NCBI GenBank assembly: GCA_038064935.1
Contig: JBBTRZ010000031.1
Span: forward strand, 1 to 18,362
Source: JAGVGK01 sp038064935
Lineage (GTDB): Bacteria; Patescibacteriota; Minisyncoccia; Phycocordibacterales; JACOZG01
Direction of reading: 5' to 3'
Length of the DNA stretch: 18,362 nt
A program made the position numbers and the translations under genes. The notes under the pieces are model-generated. The model did no database searches. It was not told where the DNA came from and worked only from the letters and a program-made list of their open reading frames with translations. Shown here piece by piece: positions 1-5,982 of this stretch. Position 1 is the first letter of the stretch; the number at the start of each line of letters is the position of its first letter.

Positions 1-223
1 CGCGGACGGCCGCGAGTTGGTCGGGTTTGGAGAGCTTGGGATTTTTCTGGAATTTTGTAGTAGCAGGTGGTAATTCTTTAGGTGGAGTGGAAACCTGCCG
101 CCCGCCAGAATTAATTGATTCCATTTTCGCGGCGGGGGCGGGAGTGAGCGGGAGCGATTCAAGGACTGGCGTGAGGGGGATCACCATCATCGAGAAGAGT
201 AAAATAGCGGCGGGGAAGCGCAT
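1..223 (-). CDS. N-terminus of a secreted or membrane-anchored protein (partial)
   Basis: The minus strand is open from the ATG at 223 to the window edge, giving 74 residues with no stop. An in-frame TAG lies 24 nt upstream of the ATG, so the start is well bounded. The product begins MRFPAAILLFSMMVIPL: a short basic start and a hydrophobic core at about residues 4-17, typical of a signal peptide. A linker rich in Pro, Ala, Ser and Lys follows to about residue 60 (it includes TPAPAAK and STPPKELPPATT). No catalytic domain is reached, so the function cannot be named; low-complexity linkers like this often precede an extracytoplasmic domain. There is no convincing SD. A promoter-like TTGCTT/TAGTTT pair lies just upstream. 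Confidence 0.6.
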   Translation of the reverse strand, partial: MRFPAAILLFSMMVIPLTPVLESLPLTPAPAAKMESINSGGRQVSTPPKELPPATTKFQKNPKLSKPDQLAAVR

Positions 224-241
224 GGGTTTTTGATGCCCGTA

Positions 242-270
242 AAACTAGCTGAATTGGGAAGAAAAAGCAA
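242..270 (-). promoter_or_regulatory. Putative promoter for the left-edge secreted gene
   Basis: On the minus strand TTGCTT (270-265) and TAGTTT (247-242) are separated by exactly 17 nt, predicting a start near 235, about 12 nt before the ATG at 223. The same TTGCTT -35 box is seen before typA. A second minus-strand TATAAT at 323-318 lies further up and could also serve, with a leader of about 90 nt. On the plus strand a TGGTACAAT extended -10 at 311-319 has no evident downstream gene. Confidence 0.4.
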
Positions 271-334
271 TCCCCCCTACCCGTGCTAAGTAGTAGCGAT
301 AGCATTTACTTGGTACAATTATATTAGGTAGGGA

Positions 335-484
335 TTATGAATTTTCTACAATCTTTATCTCATCCGCCGTCAATCCGTAAAGTTTATAAATCTCCTCATC
401 AATCTTTTTGTCAGTTCTTTCAATTTGGTATTTCAGGTCCCCCATGTCAAGGCAACGCCTTGCCAGTGGTCGCTCCTGTTCCAT
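335..484 (-). pseudogene. C-terminal fragment of an Eco57I-like enzyme, possibly a 49-residue mini-ORF
   Basis: The minus strand encodes a 49-residue ORF with ATG at 484-482 and TAA at 337-335. Residues 17 to 49 match the last part of the 885-residue restriction-modification protein at 808-3465 almost residue for residue: both share DKKIDEEIYKLYGLTA and end EIKIVENS, with only a few substitutions such as R for K and D for E. The first 13 or so residues are unrelated and come from a small hairpin-rich segment. All catalytic parts of the enzyme are absent. It may be a decayed duplicate, but an extended -10 box (TGCTATAAT, 499-491) ends exactly 6 nt before the ATG, the spacing of other leaderless starts here, so the fragment could be expressed. 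The homology is seen directly; expression is inference. Confidence 0.6.
339..436. repeat. Direct repeat copy 1 (about 98 bp)
   Basis: This segment matches 815-912 in the same orientation with about six mismatches over 98 bases. It corresponds to the 3' end of the restriction-modification gene. The two copies bracket the 76-residue gene at 559-789. Confidence 0.85.
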
Positions 485-490
485 CACTGG
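448..490. repeat. Two adjacent short inverted repeats
   Basis: CAAGGC (448-453) and GCCTTG (457-462) form a 6-bp stem with an AAC loop. CCAGTG (463-468) and CACTGG (485-490) form a second 6-bp stem around a 16-nt loop. The pair sits exactly where homology to the restriction enzyme ends, so it may mark an insertion or recombination junction. It supplies the N-terminal codons of the 49-residue ORF. Confidence 0.5.
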
Positions 491-499
491 ATTATAGCA
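491..499 (-). promoter_or_regulatory. Extended -10 box ahead of the 49-residue ORF
   Basis: The minus strand reads TGCTATAAT, a consensus extended -10. It ends 6 nt before the ATG at 484, so transcription would start at or next to the start codon. No good -35 is seen at 17 nt. An AGGAGG-like run also lies just upstream but is too far from the ATG to act as a normal SD. Confidence 0.45.
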
Positions 500-558
500 C
501 CTCCTTCACATTCTATATTCTCTTATTCACACGAATTAGAGAGGAGAAAGTGGGCACT

Positions 559-789
559 TTATGCATTCTCATCAAGCCATTTGGCGATCGCCTTCTCCGC
601 GTCATTTAAAGCATCGTCCAAGGTTACATATTTTTGTTTCCCTTCCCACACCACACCACCCTCATCTATAACTTTAATAAAAGAGCTTCCCCATTCGGTA
701 TACCCAATTTCGATAGTTCCATCTGTCACCCAACCGGCTATGTTGGGATATTTCCTGGCAAATTCGTTGGTAATAATTTCTTGTGTCAT
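559..789 (-). CDS. Small hypothetical protein (76 aa)
   Basis: The ORF starts 18 nt after the stop of the restriction-modification gene and could be co-transcribed with it. The product is compact and mixed alpha/beta, with Trp and Gly residues in the middle (TEWGSS, VVWEGKQKYVTL) and an acidic helix at the end (LDDALNDAEKAIAKWLDENA). There is no signal peptide, no membrane segment and no cysteine. The pattern suggests a small soluble domain with a beta meander and a C-terminal helix. I do not recognise a family. Its position between two copies of the restriction gene's 3' end suggests it arrived with, or was captured by, that locus. It could be a partner of the enzyme or simply a neighbour; the sequence does not decide. 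Confidence 0.7.
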   Translation of the reverse strand: MTQEIITNEFARKYPNIAGWVTDGTIEIGYTEWGSSFIKVIDEGGVVWEGKQKYVTLDDALNDAEKAIAKWLDENA

Positions 790-807
790 AAATAATTATT
801 ACTAAAT

Positions 808-3465
808 TCAGCTAGAATTTTCCACAATTTTTATTTCCTCCGCCGTCAATCCGTAAAGTTTATAAATCTCCTCATCAATCTTTTTGTCAGTTTTTTCAAT
901 TTGGTCTTTCAGTTTTTGCCATTCGTTAGAATTTTCAACTTGATTCAACCGCTCTTTATGCAAGTCTGCAATTTGATCAAAGTATTTTACTATTTCGACT
1001 TGTTTATTTACATCAGAATTTATTACGGGCATAGACTCTAAATCATAATGCTGAATATATGGGTATGCCTCTGGGTTAGTAATTAGTTCATTTTGAAAAT
1101 AGAAGGTGGTTAATTTTGAATTTAAATAGGCACAGAGAAATTTGATATTAAAATTATTATCCCTTAGTAAAACTAAATAAACAGATTGCTCCGCAAAAAC
1201 ACCCTCAGTATCCAAAGAACAAATAATTTTATTCCCCGTTTTCCTTACTAATAATTTAGGGCTTTCCTGATGTTTTGATTTATTTTTTGTTCCACCAAAA
1301 ATTTCTATGTCCTCGATATCAAAATAGTTTTTGTTATGGATAAAATATTTTTCCAAATCTCTCCCAACTACTATAGTATTTTTATACCGCGGCTCTGATA
1401 CAAATTTCAATTTTTTATCCCTCACCATCATCCCCACATGAATATCACAAATATCTTTTAACAAAACTGTGCTCGCCATCCTAATTTTTTTAATTACGAG
1501 TTGAGCTTTAGCGTCTGAATTGATGTTTATTGTCAAATTGGGACTTTTTAAAATATCTTCCAGTAATAATTCTGTTTTTTCTTTAGTTTCAAAATTAGAT
1601 ACGATGATTTTTTCTTTCTTGTTTTTAGTTTTCTGCACCGCCAATATAATATTTCCTGCAACTACTTCATGGAAACTCCCCGCGGGAATATTCTGAATAT
1701 CTAAAATCTGGTATTTGCCAATAAAACTTGAACGGACTCCTCTATAACTTGGGGTGTCCAATAAACGATCGGGGAGAATAAGAGACACTATGCCATTTTC
1801 TTTTAAAAGATTTATCCCCAGTTCAAGAAATAACGGGAACAAATTTAATTTGAATCCTTCAGCTCCAAGATACTTATCTTTTAAAAATTCCAATGTTTCT
1901 AAGCCAATCTCTTTATGAGTTAGTGTAACCCACGGCGGATTGCCGATAATCACATCGAAGCCGCCTTGGGCGAAAACTTCGGGGAATTCTTCGCCCCAGT
2001 TGAATGGTTTTTTGTCACGAAAGTTTGGGCCGAAATATTTTCTAAGCTCTTCATCCGTGCCAGAAATTAGAGAATTGCCATTTTTAATGTTCCCCGACAA
2101 ATTCGGCAAAGGCATCTTTTCTTCCAGCGAACCCAACAACAAATTTAACCGAGCTAATTCTATGGCTTGCGGATCGAGGTCTACACCATAGATATTTTGA
2201 ACCAAAATTTGAAGCTTATTAAAACTCCCGCCATGATTACCAAGTTCCTCATATTTCTCATGGATCACTTCGAGCGCCTTGAGTAGGAAAGAACCGGAGC
2301 CGCAAGCCGGGTCAAGAACCTTTATTTTTTGAAGATCAGCGATACTGACACATTTGTCCAAGACCGGCCCGAGCGTATTCCTGACAATATAATCAACGAT
2401 ATATGAAGGCGTGTAATAAATCCCTTGCTCTTTCCGTTTGCGAGCGTCTTTGTCTAAAGTAATTCCCTTCTTGGATTGAGCTAATTTATAGCCCAAGTAA
2501 TTTTCATAAACCGCACCGAGCACATCGGCTGGAATAATTTTGAAATCGTATTCATAATAACCATCTTTACCGTAGAGTATAGAAATTACCTCTTTCAACG
2601 CATCTTCGTGTTCATCCCAATCATCCACGGCATGACGAGAAAAAATATTTGAATCATAATAAGCATCCAGCTCTTTAAATTTGACAAGCATGAATTTGAA
2701 AAGTGAATCTTCCGTTTTGCTTACCTGCCATTCACGAAGTAGGGGTTTAAGAGTTGGCGGCTCAATTCCACGATCTTCAACCACTCGAATAAAAATTAAA
2801 CGATCCAATATCTTTTGAACACCTTCGTCAATAAAATCTTTCGAGAAATCTTTATTCCATCGGGCAAATGATTGGGTTAAAATTTCTCGACATTCATTCA
2901 AATCTTTATAAAGTTTCTCGCCAATCGGTACCCGTTGTAATTTCTTGCCAATTTCTTCTGCCTTTTTATCCAACCAATCATTTTCAAACGCCCCCTTCGA
3001 CAGCAGTCGCAATAAATCAAATTTATCGACAAATTGCTGGCAAGGAAGATCGAAAAATTGTTTGGCCGCCAGTGATTCGCCAATGTCCTGTGAATTAAAA
3101 ACTTTAATATTTTCAAAATCGGTAAGGACCGCCCAAGTCACACCGCGATTCCACGAATAGCGAATGGCCTGTTTCGCAAAGTCGACCGTATGCAAGTCGG
3201 CAGAAAATTTTTTCGCTTCGAGAAAAAATTTAGCGCGGCCATTTAAGTAGAAACCGTAATCAACGCGCCCGGATGATTTGATGTGCTCTTCAGCCGAAAC
3301 TTCCTTTTTGTTATAAACATCCCAGCCTAATATTTCAAACAGCGGCAGGATAAAATCCTTTTTTGTCTCCTCCTCGGTATAGGACTTTAATTGACCGGCT
3401 GCTTTGGCCGATTCATATTTATCAACCAAAGATTTTATTTTCGCCTTTATTCCAATCTCATCCAT
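808..3465 (-). CDS. Eco57I-like type IIG restriction-modification enzyme
   Basis: At 885 residues this is a single-chain enzyme expected to methylate adenine in a specific DNA site and to cut DNA lacking the mark. A PD-(D/E)xK nuclease-like region lies at the N-terminus: D69 in GRVDY, then E83 and K85 in FLEAKK. A helical connector spans about 140-340. The methyltransferase carries QGIYYTP (347-353), the SAM-binding motif DPACGSGSF (385-393), YGVDLDPQAIELARLNL (426-442) and the N6-adenine catalytic NPPW (509-512). A TaqI/Eco57I-type target-recognition region and a coiled C-terminus follow. All expected catalytic residues are visible, so it is probably active. It starts 32 nt after the CapA-like gene and has no separate specificity or helicase gene nearby, which fits type IIG. 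The recognition site cannot be read from sequence. Confidence 0.9.
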   Translation of the reverse strand: MDEIGIKAKIKSLVDKYESAKAAGQLKSYTEEETKKDFILPLFEILGWDVYNKKEVSAEEHIKSSGRVDYGFYLNGRAKFFLEAKKFSADLHTVDFAKQAIRYSWNRGVTWAVLTDFENIKVFNSQDIGESLAAKQFFDLPCQQFVDKFDLLRLLSKGAFENDWLDKKAEEIGKKLQRVPIGEKLYKDLNECREILTQSFARWNKDFSKDFIDEGVQKILDRLIFIRVVEDRGIEPPTLKPLLREWQVSKTEDSLFKFMLVKFKELDAYYDSNIFSRHAVDDWDEHEDALKEVISILYGKDGYYEYDFKIIPADVLGAVYENYLGYKLAQSKKGITLDKDARKRKEQGIYYTPSYIVDYIVRNTLGPVLDKCVSIADLQKIKVLDPACGSGSFLLKALEVIHEKYEELGNHGGSFNKLQILVQNIYGVDLDPQAIELARLNLLLGSLEEKMPLPNLSGNIKNGNSLISGTDEELRKYFGPNFRDKKPFNWGEEFPEVFAQGGFDVIIGNPPWVTLTHKEIGLETLEFLKDKYLGAEGFKLNLFPLFLELGINLLKENGIVSLILPDRLLDTPSYRGVRSSFIGKYQILDIQNIPAGSFHEVVAGNIILAVQKTKNKKEKIIVSNFETKEKTELLLEDILKSPNLTININSDAKAQLVIKKIRMASTVLLKDICDIHVGMMVRDKKLKFVSEPRYKNTIVVGRDLEKYFIHNKNYFDIEDIEIFGGTKNKSKHQESPKLLVRKTGNKIICSLDTEGVFAEQSVYLVLLRDNNFNIKFLCAYLNSKLTTFYFQNELITNPEAYPYIQHYDLESMPVINSDVNKQVEIVKYFDQIADLHKERLNQVENSNEWQKLKDQIEKTDKKIDEEIYKLYGLTAEEIKIVENSS
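815..912. repeat. Direct repeat copy 2 (about 98 bp)
   Basis: This is the partner of 339-436, lying inside the 3' end of the intact restriction-modification gene and matching it with about six mismatches. Several differences are silent at the protein level, which argues the copies diverged partly under coding constraint or only recently. Confidence 0.85.
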
Positions 3466-3497
3466 TTCCTAAATATCGCATAATTTCTCCGATTTTA

Positions 3498-4418
3498 CTA
3501 ATTTTCGTTACTGCTCAAAATCGGCTGGAAGGTCGGAGTGAATTTAATTTTTTGTGATTCGACTCGTTCGATCTTTTTATTTTTCAAACTAACTTTCAGC
3601 ATTAACCCCGATCGGGTATCAGCCGAAAAATTTTGGTCGAAGACAAAATTGCCAAGACTGTACGCGATGTAACCATCTCGATAAGTTTCTACTTCTTGCG
3701 CTACATGCGGATGATGCCCCACCACCAAGTCGGCACCGGCCTCAATCATGGCGTGAGCGAGAATCTCCTGCCGCGCGTTATGCTTCGTCTCGTATTCATT
3801 GCCCCAATGTAAGAGGACCACTGTGAGATCAGCTAATTCCTCGGCGCGGGTAATATCGGGGATCACTTGCTCGAGATCGAGGAAGGCGACAGCCGGTCGC
3901 GACTCGGCTCGCGTGATTCCTCGCGGCACAAGATCAGTGTAAGCCAAGAACGCGACCTTCGCCCCTTTCACCTCGCGGATGATCGGTTGATGGACGGCGA
4001 CATAATCAATGCCCCCGCCGACATAATCAATCTTGGCCGCTTGTAAAATATCTAGCGTCTCACAGAAAGCGTCGCGACCATAATCCCAAACATGATTATT
4101 GGCAAACGATAAAACATCGAAACCCGCGTCAGTAAGCCCGAGGATAGAACGAGGGTCGGCGCGGAAAGAGTAGATACTCCCGACCTTCGTCCCCTTGGTA
4201 GAAATTGGGCCTTCCAAATTACCAATCAATAAATCGGCTTGGGCCAAAACCTCTTTAATCTCCCTAAAGGGATAACGCCAATCATTCTGCTCGACCATAA
4301 TCCGACCAATATTCCGCGAGAGCATCATGTCGCCGACAAAGAGGAGCGTAGCGGGTGGCTCCGTCCTCGAGCCAGTCAACAAACCCGCCAGCATTAATAA
4401 AAGCAAACCGAATTTCAT
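3498..4418 (-). CDS. CapA/PgsA-like metallophosphoesterase, membrane-anchored or secreted
   Basis: The 306-residue product has the full motif series of the CapA (PGA_cap) family: FVGDMMLSR (27-35), GNLEGP (66-71), NNHVWDYG (107-114), HWGNEY (204-209), GHHPHV (234-239) and SLGNFVFDQ (254-262). The Asp, Asn and His residues in these motifs are the metal and phosphate ligands of the calcineurin-like fold. A hydrophobic segment at residues 3-16 acts as signal or anchor, so the enzyme works outside the membrane. Characterised relatives take part in poly-gamma-glutamate capsule synthesis, but no capBC or pgs partners are present here, so the substrate is unknown and a general surface-polymer or phosphoesterase role is safer. 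It starts 18 nt after the Cys-rich 52-mer and has no SD. Confidence 0.88.
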   Translation of the reverse strand: MKFGLLLLMLAGLLTGSRTEPPATLLFVGDMMLSRNIGRIMVEQNDWRYPFREIKEVLAQADLLIGNLEGPISTKGTKVGSIYSFRADPRSILGLTDAGFDVLSFANNHVWDYGRDAFCETLDILQAAKIDYVGGGIDYVAVHQPIIREVKGAKVAFLAYTDLVPRGITRAESRPAVAFLDLEQVIPDITRAEELADLTVVLLHWGNEYETKHNARQEILAHAMIEAGADLVVGHHPHVAQEVETYRDGYIAYSLGNFVFDQNFSADTRSGLMLKVSLKNKKIERVESQKIKFTPTFQPILSSNEN

Positions 4419-4436
4419 TAATTGTTAAACGAGAAT

Positions 4437-4595
4437 CTATACCGGATCTATATCATGGTGAATTTGGTGGGAGTTATCAGTGCAATCACAAGCGACGAGC
4501 AGTTCGCCCTGTTTCGCGCAACCCTCGGTCTCGCACACCTTCGGCTCTTCCGCCACCCCGCCACACCCGCCAGTACAAACATAATGTGTTTTCAT
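4437..4595 (-). CDS. Cys-rich small protein (52 aa), CPR type
   Basis: This short ORF runs from the ATG at 4595-4593 to TAG at 4439-4437. It begins MKTHYVCTGGCGG and carries six cysteines: C7, C11, C21, C26, C36 and C38, plus four histidines, three of them near the C-terminus (H43, H46, H47). The spacing CxxxC, CxxxxC, CxC resembles small metal-binding proteins. From memory, near-identical starts (MKTHYVCTGGC) recur in CPR genomes, annotated only as hypothetical; this is recollection, not a search. A consensus promoter lies directly ahead with -10 to ATG spacing of 6 nt, so it is probably translated from a leaderless mRNA. It leads the unit with the CapA-like and restriction genes. Metal binding is inference and no function is known to me. 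Confidence 0.85.
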   Translation of the reverse strand: MKTHYVCTGGCGGVAEEPKVCETEGCAKQGELLVACDCTDNSHQIHHDIDPV

Positions 4596-4601
4596 CGCCC
4601 C

Positions 4602-4630
4602 ATCATACTAAACGAGCTTTTGGGGGTCAA
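4602..4630 (-). promoter_or_regulatory. Strong sigma-70-type promoter for the Cys-rich gene unit
   Basis: TTGACC (4630-4625) and TATGAT (4607-4602) are 17 nt apart on the minus strand. The -10 box ends 6 nt before the ATG at 4595, which places the predicted start site on the A of the start codon. This is the best promoter in the window. Confidence 0.75.
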
Positions 4631-4655
4631 TAAATGGCTTCGACTAGCAATTATT

Positions 4656-5234
4656 TTAATTCTGAATCACCGTCGCGAGAGCACTTGGTAATTCTTTAAT
4701 GTCGTCACTGCCACTAAAGTGACCTTTGCCGTGTTCCTCGATCACCGTCGCCCCAAGTTGGTTCTTAAAAATTTCTTCATTTTCGGCAGTTAGACGAGTG
4801 AATTCGTCATTGTCGGAAAAGATGGCAGTAAAATGTTTCGCCCCCCGTTTTACCTTAGCCAAGTCAAGCGGGGTCTCAATCCACGGCTTAGCGATCATTA
4901 ATTCTGCTGGTGAAAGATCCCCATCGAGACGGTGAACCCAGCCCGCCACTAAAACCACACTGTCAATCTTCGTCCCGAGCGGCAAACTTTCCAAGTAGCG
5001 AAGAATTGTCTGGCAACCAATGCTGTGGCCGATCAGAAATGTCTCTTCATCTGGTTTACCAATCAAATTAGCGAGATAAGGCACCCAAATTCCAATTTTT
5101 GGATTATCGGTGTCCGGCATTGCCGGCACCTTGACGACAAAACCATTTTTCTCTAGTTCTCGTTTCAACCACGGAAACCAACCTTCTTCCGGATCACCGC
5201 CCCAACCGTGAATGATAAACGCGCGTTTGGCCAT
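4656..5234 (-). CDS. RBBP9/YdeN-family alpha/beta hydrolase
   Basis: The 192-residue product matches the small alpha/beta hydrolases of the RBBP9/YdeN family in length and motifs. The oxyanion-hole strand is FIIHGWGGDPEEGW (6-19), the nucleophile elbow is GHSIG with S71, the acid is probably D141 or D143 in FSDNDEF, and the histidine is H172 in GKGHFSG. The catalytic triad is therefore intact. It has no signal peptide and should be cytosolic. Members are serine hydrolases with poorly known natural substrates. The start codon comes 6 nt after the stop of the flavin reductase gene, so the two are co-transcribed; a shared role is possible but unproven. No terminator is visible after it, and the next promoter begins about 25 nt beyond. 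Confidence 0.85.
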   Translation of the reverse strand: MAKRAFIIHGWGGDPEEGWFPWLKRELEKNGFVVKVPAMPDTDNPKIGIWVPYLANLIGKPDEETFLIGHSIGCQTILRYLESLPLGTKIDSVVLVAGWVHRLDGDLSPAELMIAKPWIETPLDLAKVKRGAKHFTAIFSDNDEFTRLTAENEEIFKNQLGATVIEEHGKGHFSGSDDIKELPSALATVIQN

Positions 5235-5240
5235 TTATTA

Positions 5241-5813
5241 TTACACCAACTTCGCGCGGGATAACTTCATTTCCGTGCCCCAAAAGATGAGGGCGTCGAG
5301 GAGGTGATTGGCCGCCTTGACTTGATCGGAGGTAAAACGATATTGACCTTTAGCATCCAAGTTGTCCCAATAATTGGGAAGGAGAATTTGCTCGCGCAGG
5401 TCGTACAGCTTGATCTCGGCGGCGACACCGCGCAAGTGCTCGACTGCCCTCGCGCCGCCCGCTAAGGAGCCATAGCTCACGAAGGCGACCGGCTTGTAAT
5501 GCCATTCTTTGAATAAGTAATCGATCGCGTTCTTTAGTGCCGCCGAGAAGGAGTGATTATATTCGGGTGTGACGAAGACGAAACCGTCGGCGCCGTCAAT
5601 AATTTTGGCCCAGCTTTTAGTATGCTCCTTCGAATACTGATTCTGGGATGGCGGTACCGGCTCATCGAGGAAGGGCAAATTAACTTTCATCAAATCCAGC
5701 AATTCGACCTCAATCTCCTTACGCCCCTTGGCCAAATCATAAATCCAAGTGGCTGGCTGAATATTAAACCGCCCCGGCCGCGTCGAACCAGCAATAATTT
5801 TTATCTTAGTCAT
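5241..5813 (-). CDS. NADPH-dependent FMN reductase-like flavoprotein
   Basis: The 190-residue product has the flavodoxin-like fold of the NADPH-dependent FMN reductase family. The phosphate-binding loop AGSTRPGR is at 8-15, PEYNHS at 83-88 (flavin contacts and the family's most constant motif) and SYGSLAGG at 113-120. Such proteins use NAD(P)H to reduce flavin or, as in azo- and quinone reductases, small electron acceptors. The substrate cannot be chosen from sequence. It is cytosolic, with no signal. It is the first gene of a two-gene unit with the downstream hydrolase. A TATAAT box ends 6 nt before its ATG, and there is no SD, so it looks leaderless. A candidate RNA gene is transcribed divergently from the same intergenic region. 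Confidence 0.9.
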   Translation of the reverse strand: MTKIKIIAGSTRPGRFNIQPATWIYDLAKGRKEIEVELLDLMKVNLPFLDEPVPPSQNQYSKEHTKSWAKIIDGADGFVFVTPEYNHSFSAALKNAIDYLFKEWHYKPVAFVSYGSLAGGARAVEHLRGVAAEIKLYDLREQILLPNYWDNLDAKGQYRFTSDQVKAANHLLDALIFWGTEMKLSRAKLV

Positions 5814-5819
5814 GGGGTT

Positions 5820-5825
5820 ATTATA
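5820..5825 (-). promoter_or_regulatory. -10 box of the flavin reductase gene, leaderless spacing
   Basis: The minus strand has a perfect TATAAT (5825-5820) followed by AACCCC and then ATG. The predicted start site is the first base of the start codon. The -35 region is not consensus. Confidence 0.6.
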
Positions 5826-5847
5826 TCATCAATTTTATCCACAGCCA

Positions 5848-5876
5848 TTGTCCCCCCATCTATAGTATGTTAGGAT
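5848..5876 (+). promoter_or_regulatory. Promoter for the candidate small RNA
   Basis: TTGTCC (5848-5853) and TAGGAT (5871-5876) are 17 nt apart on the plus strand. The predicted start, about 5881-5883, coincides with the left arm of the structured element. No ORF follows on this strand. Confidence 0.5.
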
Positions 5877-5880
5877 AACT

Positions 5881-5982
5881 TTGGCGCTTGGATGGGCTTG
5901 CCCTCTCACGGTCAATGCTCTGTCCAAACCGTAGCCAAGCGCCAACAAAATGTGTCACCACTCCGGTGATACTTTTTGTTTT
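5881..5982 (+). ncRNA. Candidate structured small RNA (about 100 nt)
   Basis: The left arm TTGGCGCTTGG (5881-5891) and right arm CCAAGCGCCAA (5935-5945) form a perfect 11-bp stem. Inside are a GGG-CTTG-CCC hairpin (5894-5903, CUUG tetraloop) and an ACGGT/ACCGT stem (5908-5912 with 5928-5932, 15-nt loop), so the whole closes into a three-way junction. A short linker then leads to an intrinsic terminator ending in TTTTTGTTTT. A 17-nt-spaced promoter points at the first base of the stem. Promoter, fold and terminator in the right order, with no ORF, argue for an independent RNA gene. TTGGA (5888-5892) can also pair with TCCAA (5923-5927), so an alternative fold exists. I do not recognise it as 4.5S, 6S, tmRNA, 5S or a known riboswitch. 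Confidence 0.5.
5952..5982. terminator. Intrinsic terminator, probably bidirectional
   Basis: GTGTCACC (5952-5959) pairs with GGTGATAC (5965-5972) around an ACTCC loop, one G-U pair included. On the plus strand it is followed by TTTTTGTTTT (5973-5982). Read on the minus strand, just past the stop of the gene at 5981-6466, the hairpin is followed by ATTTTGTT, so it may also end that transcript. Confidence 0.7.

Noticed and set aside
27..233. Plus-strand ORF at the left edge
   Set aside because: The minus strand of the same segment encodes a signal peptide and Pro-rich linker, which is a more convincing coding pattern.
337..805. Plus-strand ORFs over the left region, led by TGGTACAAT at 311
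   Set aside because: They are antisense to the restriction-enzyme fragment and the 76-residue gene, have low-complexity composition and no SD. The minus-strand frames show homology or better coding character.
4422..4691. Plus-strand ORF covering the Cys-rich gene
   Set aside because: The minus strand encodes a recognisable Cys-rich protein with an excellent promoter, and the plus frame is its shadow.
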